Assembly (NCBI RefSeq): GCF_009733795.1 | Contig: NZ_WNXX01000007.1 | Coordinates: forward strand, 1-64,000 | Reading direction: 5' to 3' | DNA length: 64,000 nt | Source: Actinotalea caeni | Lineage (GTDB): Bacteria; Actinomycetota; Actinomycetes; Actinomycetales; Beutenbergiaceae | Part shown: positions 1 through 8,120 of the stretch, piece after piece | How the letters are laid out: each line of letters opens with the position of its first letter | Position numbering within the stretch: position 1 is the stretch's first letter | Translations under genes and position numbers: made by a program | Notes under the pieces: generated by a model | Database searches by the model: none | What the model was told of the DNA's origin: nothing | The model's input: only the letters and a program-made list of their open reading frames with translations

Positions 1-1
1 G

Positions 2-133
2 CAGGGCTCCCAGCCCGCCCGCGCCGGCTCGGGCACCGGGCCGCGCCCGACGAGCGGCGGCCCCGCGCCGTCGAGCGGGCGTCGCCGCGGCCCGCGTCGC
101 GCCACGCGCGACGTCGGTACCCCGCGCGGCTGA
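2..133 (+). CDS. C-terminal tail of an unidentified protein (partial)
   Basis: An open frame enters from the left edge and stops with TGA at 131-133. The 43 visible residues are rich in Gly, Pro, Arg and Ser and end in a strongly basic stretch (GRRRGPRR). Such tails are common at the ends of actinobacterial RNA helicases and ribosome-associated proteins, but no diagnostic domain is visible, so the function is unknown. A GC-rich hairpin follows at 159-184, which supports a real gene end here. Confidence 0.4.
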   Translation, partial: QGSQPARAGSGTGPRPTSGGPAPSSGRRRGPRRATRDVGTPRG

Positions 134-158
134 CGCCGTCCCACCTCTCGCCCGCCTC

Positions 159-184
159 GCCCCACGACCGTCCGGCCGTGGGGC
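159..184 (+). terminator. GC-rich hairpin, likely terminator of the gene entering from the left
   Basis: The arms GCCCCACG (159-166) and CGTGGGGC (177-184) pair perfectly over 8 bp with a 10-nt loop. It lies 26 bp after the stop at 133. There is no U tract, as is usual in high-GC actinobacteria. The rest of 185-332 shows no gene, only the ribosome binding site of the next gene. Confidence 0.45.
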
Positions 185-332
185 GTGGTGGGCGTCGGCA
201 TGTCGGCAGGAGTGATGCAGACCACAGCCGAGGCGGCGTCATGGCGGACGGCGCCCGGCGTCTCCTTCTCGACAGTCGCGCCGGGGGCCCGGAGACGGGG
301 GCGCGAGACACCGTCGCACAGGGGAGACACCC

Positions 333-1997
333 ATGCACTCACGACGTGCCGACGCCACCGCGTCGCACACCCACCGGTGGGCAGCGCTGCTCGCCGCCGT
401 CCTCGCGCTCGTCGCGGCGCTGGTACCCACCACGCCCGCGGCGGCCGCGGACATCCCAGGAGCCATCACCGGCGTCGACATCACCCAGGAGTCGGCGGCG
501 TACGGCGGCTCGGTCGACGTCCGGATGACCTGGGCGGTGCCGGACGACAGCCAGGCAGGTGACACCTTCTGGGTGCAGCTGCCGGACAGCCTCGCCAAGA
601 TCGGGGGGCTGACCTTCGACCTCCACGAGGACAACGACCCGGCCAAGCCCGTGGTCGCCCGTGCCCAGGTGGTCGATGGTCGCATCGTCTTCACGCTCAC
701 CGACTACGTCGACACCCACACCAACGTGCGCGGCGACGCCTTCATCACGGCGCAGCTCGTGCAGGGCGAGACGACCGCGGGCGAGACGAACGAGTTCACG
801 TTCGTCACCGAGGTGGGCGAGTACACCGACACGGTCGTGGTCGGCCCGGTGGGCAACAACATCAGCCGCCCGGTGAAGTACGGCTACTGGACCGACCCCG
901 TGCTGGAGGACGAGGGCAGCCGCGACGGCGCCCTCACCTGGCGGCTGCGGTCCTCGGTCGGCCCGCTGTCGCGGATCGTCTTCACCGACGAGCGGGGCCC
1001 CGGCCACGTCCTCGACTGCGCCGGGCTCGACGTGCGGCTGCTGAGCGACTTCGACGCCAACGGCGTGTGGCACAGCAACGTCGCGATGCCCGCGTCGCAG
1101 CACGAGATCGTCCGCTGCGACGAGACCGGCTTCCAGATCGTCGTGACCGATCTCGACGAGGGCGAGGTCGCCATCGTCCGCTACACGAGCACCGTCACGG
1201 AGGAGCGCGACAGCTACACGAACTCGGCGATCGTCGTCGAGGACGACGTGCCGAGCTCGACGGGCACCCACGTGGAGCGTGTGACCGCTGGCGGTGGCGG
1301 GATCGGTGACAACATCCCGTCGATCGACATCGAGAAGTGGTCCACCGTCGACGGCCCTGACGCCGGCGACCACGACGCAGGCCCCGGCAAGGAGCTCGAC
1401 CCGGTCGCGGACGAGGAGATCACCTTCACGATCACCAACGACGGCCGCGAGGACCTCGTCGACGTCGTCGTCACCGACACCACCGAGGCGGGACCGGACC
1501 TGCAGGACCTGGTGTGCTCGTTCCCCGACGGGTCCACCGGCACGACGTGGGCCGGTCCGTTCGAGATCGGCGACTCCTTCACGTGCACGGCCACGCTCCC
1601 TGCGATGGGGCCGAGCGCCGAGCACGCCGACGTCGCGGGCGTCACCGGCACGGGAGCGGGCAGCGGCCGCACCGTGACCGACAGCGACCCGTGGCACGGC
1701 TACACGCCCGAGGCGCCGCCGACCGAGGAGCCGAGCGAGCCCACCGAGGAGCCGACGGAGCCCACGACGGAGCCGGCGGAGCCGACGGAGCCGACCGAGC
1801 CGGCGGAGCCGATCGAGGAGCCGACGGAGCCGACCGTCACGCCGTCGGTGTCGTCGGGCGGCACGGTCGAGGCTCCCGCACTGGCGCACACCGGTGCCGG
1901 GTCGGCGGCCTGGCTGGCCGGTGCCTCCGGGCTGCTGCTCGTCGCGGGCGTCGCGCTGCTCGTCGCACGCCGCCGGCAGGCTGCGTCGCAGGGCTGA
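333..1997 (+). CDS. Cell-wall-anchored surface protein with LAXTG sorting signal
   Basis: The 554-residue protein has a Sec signal peptide (hydrophobic core about residues 17-35, Ala-rich cleavage site near 39). It continues with an adhesin-like beta-sandwich region (about 45-310), a DUF11-like repeat (about 335-455, with a 'TFTITNDG' start typical of that fold), and a Pro/Glu/Thr-rich stalk encoded around 1705-1845. It ends with LAHTG, a hydrophobic helix and an RRRQ tail. LAXTG is the form recognised by class E sortases of actinobacteria, so the protein is probably linked to peptidoglycan. The start is fixed by GGGGAG at 321-326. It stands alone; ligand unknown. An adhesive or fimbrial-tip role is inference from the fold type only. 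Confidence 0.85.
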   Translation: MHSRRADATASHTHRWAALLAAVLALVAALVPTTPAAAADIPGAITGVDITQESAAYGGSVDVRMTWAVPDDSQAGDTFWVQLPDSLAKIGGLTFDLHEDNDPAKPVVARAQVVDGRIVFTLTDYVDTHTNVRGDAFITAQLVQGETTAGETNEFTFVTEVGEYTDTVVVGPVGNNISRPVKYGYWTDPVLEDEGSRDGALTWRLRSSVGPLSRIVFTDERGPGHVLDCAGLDVRLLSDFDANGVWHSNVAMPASQHEIVRCDETGFQIVVTDLDEGEVAIVRYTSTVTEERDSYTNSAIVVEDDVPSSTGTHVERVTAGGGGIGDNIPSIDIEKWSTVDGPDAGDHDAGPGKELDPVADEEITFTITNDGREDLVDVVVTDTTEAGPDLQDLVCSFPDGSTGTTWAGPFEIGDSFTCTATLPAMGPSAEHADVAGVTGTGAGSGRTVTDSDPWHGYTPEAPPTEEPSEPTEEPTEPTTEPAEPTEPTEPAEPIEEPTEPTVTPSVSSGGTVEAPALAHTGAGSAAWLAGASGLLLVAGVALLVARRRQAASQG

Positions 1998-2024
1998 GGC
2001 GGGGCCGGCAGGCCGACCACGCGG

Positions 2025-2056
2025 ACGGGCCCCCACCGGGTGCGGTGGGGGCCCGT
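2025..2056. terminator. Bidirectional terminator between convergent genes
   Basis: A perfect 13-bp stem (2025-2037 with 2044-2056; arm ACGGGCCCCCACC) closes a 6-nt loop. It sits in the 71-bp gap between two genes that converge, so it can end transcripts from both sides. Confidence 0.85.
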
Positions 2057-2068
2057 CGTCGTCTCCGG

Positions 2069-3952
2069 CTAGCGGGTGAGGCGCACGAGCGTCGCTCGAC
2101 CGGGCTTGAGCCGGACCGCGAGGTCGCCCGGGCGCTGGTCGGCCCAGCGGTCCTTCTTCGGGTCGTAGGTGGCGACGCCGGTCACCGCCGAGCCCCACGT
2201 GAGCGCCGCGTGGGCCTGCTCGTGGCGGGAGTGGTTGACCACGAGCACGTACCGGGCGTCGTCCGGGCCGTCGAAGCGGCCGAGGACGAGGCCGTCGCCG
2301 CTGGTGGCGGCGATCTCGTCGTCGGGCTCGAACGCCGCGAGCCCGTCGGGCACCTGCGCGAGGTTGGCCGCCTGCACCGCGGTCGAGGTGAGCGGCAGCA
2401 GCTGCCGCCCGATCGGCGCCAGGTAGTCGTTGTTGACCTCCGCCGACGCCGCGTACAGCGGGGTCTTGCGGCCGTCCGGCTGGATGAGCGCCTCGTGGAA
2501 GTCCTCCCCGCGCGCCGGGTCCGGCGTCCAGTAGGTGAAGTACTGGATGCCCTTGCAGCCGTAGGCCAGCGCGACGTTGATCTGCCAGTACAGGTCGTCC
2601 TTGTCGGGCACCGCGTGCGCGGTGTAGCCGACCGACTGGATGTAGGCCCACGTCGGGATGTCCTGCGGCAGCGCGGCGGCCCGCACGGCCGCCCAGTTCG
2701 CGAAGAAGCCGCCGTCCTCGCCGGACTCGAGGATCGGGTAGCGGTCGAAGGAGAGCACCTCGGGGTCCAGGTGCTCGACGGCGGCCGCGTAGTCGAAGCC
2801 GGGCAGGTGGTTGACGTAGGGGAGGTTGTCCGGGTCGACGGTGCGGATGATGTCGAGCAGCACGCCCAGGTCGGGCAGCTTGTCGACGCCGGGCTCGTCG
2901 AAGACGTGAAGGCCCGCGTAGCTCTCGAAGCCGCCACCGCCTGGGGTGCGCCAGGCCGACAGGTCGCCGGAGAAGTCCTCGGTCAGCAGCACGGTGCCGT
3001 CCGCGGCGGTGACGACGACGTCGTCGAACAGGGCCGACTCGCTGCCCGCCTCGCGGAAGCCCACGGAGCCCGACGCGTAGGTCGCGTCCTCGACGGTGTC
3101 GACGACGACGCCGTCGACCGAGGTGGTGATCGTGGTGCCGACGACCTCGGTGCGTACCCGGTAGGCGGTGTCGGGCTCGATCGGGAACGGCAGCTGCACG
3201 GTGGTGACCTGCGGCGCGCCGTCGACGAAGATCGCGCGCGTGAGGTTGCCGTTGCCGCCGCCGGTGTCGCGGTCGCCGATGATCCAGACGTAGGCGTTGC
3301 GCTCGTCCTGGACGCGGAACGCCCAGCCCGCCTGGGCGTAGCCGCCTGCACCCGTGGGCAGCGGGGTCGCGGTGAACTCGAACACGTAGTCGGTCCAGTC
3401 GGCGCCGTCGAGCGCCCAGCCGATCGACCCGTCGCCGGTGCCGCCGTCGAAGAGGAGCCGGCCGTCGCGCAGCCGCCAGTAGCGGGTGGGGGCGTAGCGG
3501 TTGACGATCTGGCGCACCAGCGTCTCGGCCTCGTCGCGGGTGAGCGTGAACGGGCCGCCGTCGTCGCTGATGCGGAAGTTGCGGGTGATCCAGCGCAGGT
3601 CGTCGTCGTCGACGAGGACCTTGAGGCCGACCTGGTCGGCGATGCGCAGCGCGTGCTGCTGGATCTGCCAGTCGGCGAACAGGTAGTTGTTCGAGTGCAC
3701 GTAGGTGAAGCCGGCGTCGACGATCTGGCGGTAGCGGTCGACCGTCGTCTGGTACGGCGGGGGCGGCCAGAAGATGCCGATCGGGAACTCGCCGCCCTCG
3801 AGCAGCGGGCCACCGCTCGCGCGCGGCGCGGGCACGCGCGGCCGCGGGGCGGCGGAGGCGCCGCCGGCGACCATCCCGGTCGCGGCGAGCGCCCCTCCCA
3901 GAGCGCCGCCGAGACGCAGGAACGTCTGTCTGCTGAGGGTGCTGTCGGCCAT
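2069..3952 (-). CDS. Exported glycosidase-like TIM-barrel protein with an inserted lectin-like domain
   Basis: The 627-residue protein starts at the ATG preceded by GGAGGA. Residues 1-35 are a signal sequence resembling a Tat signal (SRQTFLRLG), but with Gln in place of the second Arg. Residues 55-150 and 345-600 look like the two halves of one (beta/alpha)8 barrel; FDEP (Glu353) is a plausible catalytic acid of a clan GH-A-type enzyme. Between them, residues about 155-343 form a beta-rich domain ('DYVFEFTATP', 'FREAGSESALFDDVVV') like concanavalin-fold carbohydrate-binding modules. No exact GH family is recognised and the substrate is unknown. The gene follows the RpiR regulator by 47 bp on the same strand, so it is probably its target and co-transcribed. 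Confidence 0.7.
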   Translation of the reverse strand: MADSTLSRQTFLRLGGALGGALAATGMVAGGASAAPRPRVPAPRASGGPLLEGGEFPIGIFWPPPPYQTTVDRYRQIVDAGFTYVHSNNYLFADWQIQQHALRIADQVGLKVLVDDDDLRWITRNFRISDDGGPFTLTRDEAETLVRQIVNRYAPTRYWRLRDGRLLFDGGTGDGSIGWALDGADWTDYVFEFTATPLPTGAGGYAQAGWAFRVQDERNAYVWIIGDRDTGGGNGNLTRAIFVDGAPQVTTVQLPFPIEPDTAYRVRTEVVGTTITTSVDGVVVDTVEDATYASGSVGFREAGSESALFDDVVVTAADGTVLLTEDFSGDLSAWRTPGGGGFESYAGLHVFDEPGVDKLPDLGVLLDIIRTVDPDNLPYVNHLPGFDYAAAVEHLDPEVLSFDRYPILESGEDGGFFANWAAVRAAALPQDIPTWAYIQSVGYTAHAVPDKDDLYWQINVALAYGCKGIQYFTYWTPDPARGEDFHEALIQPDGRKTPLYAASAEVNNDYLAPIGRQLLPLTSTAVQAANLAQVPDGLAAFEPDDEIAATSGDGLVLGRFDGPDDARYVLVVNHSRHEQAHAALTWGSAVTGVATYDPKKDRWADQRPGDLAVRLKPGRATLVRLTR

Positions 3953-3999
3953 GGTTCCTCCTCCGCCCGGGTGGGCTGTCGTGGCGCGTGCCGCGCCGG

Positions 4000-4908
4000 T
4001 CAGGCTCGACCCGGCCTCGGTGCCGGGCGCCGTCGTTGATGGCTGCGCACGGCGTGGGCCGTGCGGTCCAGCAGCTCGGTCGTGCGCGCGACGCTCGCCT
4101 GGCTGACGGCGAGGTACAGCAGCTCGACGACCGTGAGCTCGGAGAACCGGGCCGCGAGCGGGCCCTCGCGGAACGTCGTCTCCTCGGTGACCGTGACCAG
4201 CACGTGGTCGGCTGCGCGGGCGAGGGTGGACTCGGCGCCGCCGGTGACGGCCGCCGTCAGGGCGCCGCGCTCGGCGGCGGTACGCAGCATCTCGACCGTC
4301 TCGACGGTCTCGCCGGTGAAGGAGACGGCGATCGCGACGTCGCCCGGCTCGAGCAGGGCCGCGCCCGTGAGACCCTCGTGGACGTCGGTGAACGACCAGG
4401 TCGGGACGCCGATGCGGTGCAGCCGCAGCTGCAGCTCCATCGTCATGACGGCGGAGCCGCTGACCGCGTAGAGCTGCACGCGGCGCGCGGCGGCGATCGC
4501 GTCGGCGAGGGCGCGGACGGCGTCGAGGTCGAGCCCCGCGAGGGTGTCCATGACCGCGTAGGTCTGCGCCGCCCCGAGGGTGCGCGCGACGTCCTCGAGC
4601 GGGTCGGTGGGGGAGATGGTGCGGGAGATGTCGAGCTCCCACGGCGAGCCGGTGCCGGCCGCCGCGTCCGCGATGACGGCCAGCCGCAGCGTGGGGTAGC
4701 CGTCGACGCCGAGCCGCCGGCACAGCCGCGACACCGCCGACGGCGAGGTCCCGCTCGTCACCGCCAGCTCCTGCAGCGTCCCGGCGACCGCCCCGGCCGG
4801 GTCGGCGAGCACCGTGTCCGCCACCTTCCGCACCGACGCCGGCAGCTCCGGGCGGAGCCTCCGCAGGTCGGTGAGGACCCCGGAGGAGCGCAGCGACGAC
4901 GCAGGCAT
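4000..4908 (-). CDS. RpiR/MurR-family transcriptional regulator
   Basis: The 302-residue protein has an N-terminal HTH_6 domain (about 20-95; 'SGTSPSAVSRLCRRLG' is the recognition helix region) and a C-terminal SIS sugar-phosphate-binding domain (about 125-260; 'YAVSGSAVMTMELQLRLHR' and 'ISFTGET'-like segment AVSFTGETVE). RpiR proteins sense phosphosugars and control sugar catabolism. The start at 4908 is chosen because the domain begins just after it. No Shine-Dalgarno is present, and a TTGACA/GACACT promoter ends 8 bp upstream, suggesting a leaderless mRNA. It precedes the glycosidase-like gene and probably controls it and itself. Confidence 0.85.
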   Translation of the reverse strand: MPASSLRSSGVLTDLRRLRPELPASVRKVADTVLADPAGAVAGTLQELAVTSGTSPSAVSRLCRRLGVDGYPTLRLAVIADAAAGTGSPWELDISRTISPTDPLEDVARTLGAAQTYAVMDTLAGLDLDAVRALADAIAAARRVQLYAVSGSAVMTMELQLRLHRIGVPTWSFTDVHEGLTGAALLEPGDVAIAVSFTGETVETVEMLRTAAERGALTAAVTGGAESTLARAADHVLVTVTEETTFREGPLAARFSELTVVELLYLAVSQASVARTTELLDRTAHAVRSHQRRRPAPRPGRA

Positions 4909-4965
4909 GACAGGAAGTGTCAGTGAGATCACGTGACGTGTCAACGTTCTGACAAGAATCGTCAG
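4908..4965 (-). promoter_or_regulatory. Promoter and clustered operator repeats of the RpiR gene
   Basis: On the minus strand TTGACA (4944-4939) and GACACT (4921-4916) are spaced 17 bp, placing the transcript start at or next to the ATG. Inverted repeats cover both hexamers: TGACA-n5-TGTCA at 4908-4922, TGTCA-n6-TGACA at 4939-4954 and CTGAC-n7-GTCAG at 4949-4965. This fits autoregulation by the RpiR protein. The rest of the 232-bp gap up to the gene at 5141 shows nothing else clear. Confidence 0.55.
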
Positions 4966-5140
4966 ACCGTCGAGTAGGCCGTGACGTCGCAGGCAGGGTC
5001 GCGGTGCTACCTTCGTGGCGCGATCCCGTGTGTCGCGGATGTGCACGGAGATCAGCGCAGTCGTGAGCCAGTCGACGCGGGCCGCACCTCGTGCCAGAGC
5101 ATCGCCCGGACATACTCAGAACCACCCTTCGGAGCCGATG

Positions 5141-6379
5141 ATGGACAACGAGATCGCGCTGATCAGTGACGGCGACGGCCTGGCTGTGATCGGCGAGCCG
5201 AGCGTCGTCGCGCAGTTCCTCGACTCCGAAGGCTTGACGTCGGTCGACCTGGGACTGGATCGACTTCGCCATCGAGCGGGTGCTGCCGCAGGGGCGCTCC
5301 AGGCGGCTTCAGAGATCTCCGCGGGCTCAGGTCGATGGGTCCAGCTCACGACGCAGTCTGCCGAGCTCGCGAAGAAGTACCCGATGGTCACCAAGACCTC
5401 CTCGGGACTCCAGACGGGTGTGCTCCGTGGTGAGAAGGGTCGGTTCGTCCACCTCGTCGAGTTCGCCCGAGGCCCCGGAGCGACCCTCACTAGTCCCGCC
5501 TTCCTCGCCGGAGCGGCCGGGGTCATGGCTCAGGTCGCCATGCAGCAGACGATGGACGAGATCACCGACTACCTCGCCACGATCGACCAGAAGGTCGACG
5601 ATGTGCTCCGCGCCCAGAGCGATGCCGTTCTGGCCGACATGATCGGGGTCGACCTCACCATCGAGGAGGCGATGAGCATCCGCGAGCACACGGGTCGGGT
5701 CTCCGAGACGACGTGGTCGAAGGTGCAGGCCACGTCGATGACGATCGCTCGTACCCAGGGATACGCGCTCCGCCAGCTCGACGCGCTTGCAGAGAAGCTC
5801 GAGAGCAAGCGAGGAATGGGCGACCTGGTCAAGGCAGCCAAGGAGGCCGAGACCAAGGCAGCCGAGTGGCTCGTGGTGCTTGCCCGGTGCGTCCAGCTCC
5901 AGGACGCCATCGCGATCCTCGAGCTCGACCGGGTGCTCGATGCGGAGCCGGAGCAGCTGGATGCGCACCGGCAAGGGCTGCAGGTTGCTCGGCAGAAGCG
6001 GCGTGATGCGATCGCGGATGCCACGCGGCTCTTGATCACGCGCCTCGACGCAGCCGCCGGTTACGCCAACAACAAGGTGCTGCTGAATCCCATCGAGTCG
6101 CCGGCCGTCGTGCGCTCGAGTGCCCACGTGGCCGCCGCCGTCATCGACTTCCAGGAGCGGCTCGGGATCGAAGCGAGCGGGTCGGCCATGGAAGCGAGGC
6201 GCTGGCTCGACGCGGCTTCCGATGTGAAGGACCGGGCGCTCGAGACCGGAGCCGGAGGGGTTGACGTCGCCAAGCGGCTGGGCAGCGAGACGCTCGGTCG
6301 CGCGAAGTCGGCGACGGCCAAGTTCTCGAGCCGGATGGACACTCTGGCGCTGCGCCGCCGTGATCGGACGGGTGACTGA
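5141..6379 (+). CDS. Orphan helical protein of unknown function
   Basis: The 412-residue product is not recognised. GGAG at 5131-5134 favours the second of two adjacent ATGs (5138 and 5141). The chain has an N-terminal alpha/beta-looking part, a Gly/Ala-rich hydrophobic segment near residue 125 ('FLAGAAGVMAQVAM') directly followed by a Met/Gln-rich amphipathic helix ('MDEITDYLATIDQKVDDVL'), then long charged helices likely to form coiled coils, and a basic C-terminus. A single hydrophobic hairpin within a long helical bundle is also seen in some pore-forming or membrane-associated proteins, but that link is speculation. Codon use is less extreme in G+C than its neighbours and it has no operon partner, which hints at acquisition by transfer. 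Confidence 0.75.
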   Translation: MDNEIALISDGDGLAVIGEPSVVAQFLDSEGLTSVDLGLDRLRHRAGAAAGALQAASEISAGSGRWVQLTTQSAELAKKYPMVTKTSSGLQTGVLRGEKGRFVHLVEFARGPGATLTSPAFLAGAAGVMAQVAMQQTMDEITDYLATIDQKVDDVLRAQSDAVLADMIGVDLTIEEAMSIREHTGRVSETTWSKVQATSMTIARTQGYALRQLDALAEKLESKRGMGDLVKAAKEAETKAAEWLVVLARCVQLQDAIAILELDRVLDAEPEQLDAHRQGLQVARQKRRDAIADATRLLITRLDAAAGYANNKVLLNPIESPAVVRSSAHVAAAVIDFQERLGIEASGSAMEARRWLDAASDVKDRALETGAGGVDVAKRLGSETLGRAKSATAKFSSRMDTLALRRRDRTGD

Positions 6380-6478
6380 GCTACCTCGGTCGCGCTGAAG
6401 GCATGCGATCCGATGCGAGGACGCGCACGCAGCCTGTGACCCGGGCGTGGGCGGCGACGAACGCGTGCCCCGATCCCG

Positions 6479-6492
6479 TGTGAACGCTCACA
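6479..6492. promoter_or_regulatory. LacI-type operator upstream of the LacI gene
   Basis: TGTGAACGCTCACA is a near-perfect palindrome centred on CG, the hallmark of LacI-family operators. It differs at one base from the 14-mer core upstream of araB and of the dehydrogenase at 39808. It lies 100 bp before the LacI start, so it is a likely autoregulatory site. The remainder of the 6380-6591 gap holds no gene. Confidence 0.65.
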
Positions 6493-6591
6493 AAGTCCGG
6501 GATCCGCGATCTGGCAGCCGTTATGTTGCAGGCGAGGGGCGGAGCGTGCGCTCGGTACCCTGCGACGACCGGTCGAGGCGGAGGGGGCGGT

Positions 6592-7602
6592 GTGGAGGGC
6601 GGCAAGCGGCCCGGGATGACCGACGTGGCGCGGCTCGCGGGCGTCTCCCACCAGACGGTGAGCCGGGTGCTCAACGACCACCCCTCGGTGCGGCCGGAGA
6701 CGCGCGAGCGGGTGCTCGCCGCGGTCGAGCAGCTCGGGTACCGGCGCAACCTGTCGGCCCGCGCCCTCGTGACGCGCCGCTCCGGGCTGCTGGGCATCGT
6801 CTCCAGCGGGTCGTGGCGATCGGGGCCCGCGGGCACGCTCGGCGCGCTCGAGCAGGCCGCGCGCTCGGCCGGCTACTTCGTCACCGTCGCCATCGCCCCC
6901 GAGCCCGACCCGGCCCGGCACGCGGAGATCGCCAACGCGTTCGTCGAGCAGGGGGTGGAGGGCGTCGTCGTCATCGCGCCGACGCCCGGGGTCGCCGAGG
7001 TCGCGCAAGCGCTCAGCACCCAGGTGCCCGTGCTCGTCGTCTCGGCCTGGGACCCGCCCGACGACGTCGCCACCATCTCCGTGGACCAGCGCGGCGGCGC
7101 GCGGCTGGCCGCCGAGCACCTGCTCGGGCTCGGCCACACCGACGTCGTCCACGTCTCCGGCCCCACGGACTGGTTCGACGCCGCCGCACGCGTCGAGGGC
7201 TGGCACGCCGCGCTCGCGGACGCGGGCGTCCGGCCTCGGCCCGACGTCGTCGGCGACTGGAGCTCCGATCGCGGCTACGCGATCGGCCACGAGCTCCTCG
7301 ACGACCTGCCGACCGCGGTGTTCGCCGCCAACGACCTCATGGCGCTCGGCATGCTCCGCGCCTTCGCCGAGGCCGGTGTGCGGGTGCCCGACGACGTCTC
7401 GGTCGTCGGCTTCGACGACTTCGAGGGCGCCGCCAACTACTACCCGCCGCTCACCACCGTGCGGCAGGACCTGCGCGCGCTGGGTGCCGCCGCCCTCGGC
7501 GCGCTCGTCGAGGTCATCGCGGGCGGCCCCGCGCTGCCGCGCCGGCTGCCCGCGACCCTCGTGCCTCGCGCCTCGACGGCGGCACCCCGGAGCGCCCGGT
7601 GA
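6592..7602 (+). CDS. LacI-family regulator, candidate arabinose repressor
   Basis: The 336-residue protein has a LacI HTH at residues 9-60 ('[20 protein letters not shown]', hinge '[11 protein letters not shown]') and a periplasmic-binding-protein-like sensor domain. The GTG start follows GGAGGGGG at 6580-6587. It ends in a GTGA overlap with a DinB gene. Its upstream palindrome (6479-6492) nearly equals the operators at araB and at 39808, so it is the best candidate in this window for the regulator of the arabinose genes. This assignment rests on operator similarity only; another LacI protein elsewhere could bind the same sites. Confidence 0.88.
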   Translation: MEGGKRPGMTDVARLAGVSHQTVSRVLNDHPSVRPETRERVLAAVEQLGYRRNLSARALVTRRSGLLGIVSSGSWRSGPAGTLGALEQAARSAGYFVTVAIAPEPDPARHAEIANAFVEQGVEGVVVIAPTPGVAEVAQALSTQVPVLVVSAWDPPDDVATISVDQRGGARLAAEHLLGLGHTDVVHVSGPTDWFDAAARVEGWHAALADAGVRPRPDVVGDWSSDRGYAIGHELLDDLPTAVFAANDLMALGMLRAFAEAGVRVPDDVSVVGFDDFEGAANYYPPLTTVRQDLRALGAAALGALVEVIAGGPALPRRLPATLVPRASTAAPRSAR

Positions 7603-8120
7603 GCCCGGACGAGCGGCCCGAGCCGCCGCACGCGACCGACGAGCTCGGCACCCTCACCGGCTTCCTCGAGTTCCTGCGCGCCACGCTCGCCTGGAAGACC
7701 GACGGCCTCGACGAGGCCGGGCTGCGCGCCACCCTGCCGCCGTCGGACATGACGCTCGGCGGCATGCTGCACCATCTCGCCTTCGTCGAGGACTACTGGT
7801 TCGGCTGCCGGCTGGCGGGCGAGCAGCCCGCCCCGCCCTGGGACGCCGTCGACTGGGACGCCGACCCCGACTGGGACTGGCACGCACCCGCGACCCTCGA
7901 CGCCGCGACCGTCCGGGAACGCTGGACCGCCGCCGTCGAGCGCTCCCGCCGACTGCTCGCCGAGATCCTCGCCGACGGCGACCTCGGCACCCTCGAGCGG
8001 CGCGAACCCGCGCGCGTCTCCGTGCGGTACGTGCTCACCCACATGATCGAGGAGTACGCCCGGCACGCCGGTCACGCCGACCTGCTGCGGCAGTCGATCG
8101 ACGGTCTCGTGGGCGAGTAG
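7599..8120 (+). CDS. DinB/DUF664-family protein
   Basis: The 173-residue protein begins at GTG within the GTGA overlap with the LacI stop and is translationally coupled to it. 'MLHHLAFVEDYWF' and the C-terminal 'HMIEEYARHAGHADLLR' carry the His residues that form the metal site in DinB four-helix bundles. Actinobacterial members include mycothiol-dependent transferases; which thiol or substrate this one uses cannot be read from the sequence. Its stop abuts, without a gap, the stop of the convergent MocR gene. Confidence 0.85.
   Translation: MSPDERPEPPHATDELGTLTGFLEFLRATLAWKTDGLDEAGLRATLPPSDMTLGGMLHHLAFVEDYWFGCRLAGEQPAPPWDAVDWDADPDWDWHAPATLDAATVRERWTAAVERSRRLLAEILADGDLGTLERREPARVSVRYVLTHMIEEYARHAGHADLLRQSIDGLVGE

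Noticed and set aside
339-2651. Long minus-strand open frame opposite the surface protein gene
   Set aside because: Its translation is Arg/Ala/Gly-rich with no domain and it covers two clearly real genes; it is a high-GC shadow frame.
1514-4039. 841-codon plus-strand open frame across the glycosidase-like gene
   Set aside because: It is antisense to a gene with signal peptide, RBS and domains; composition is that of a shadow frame.
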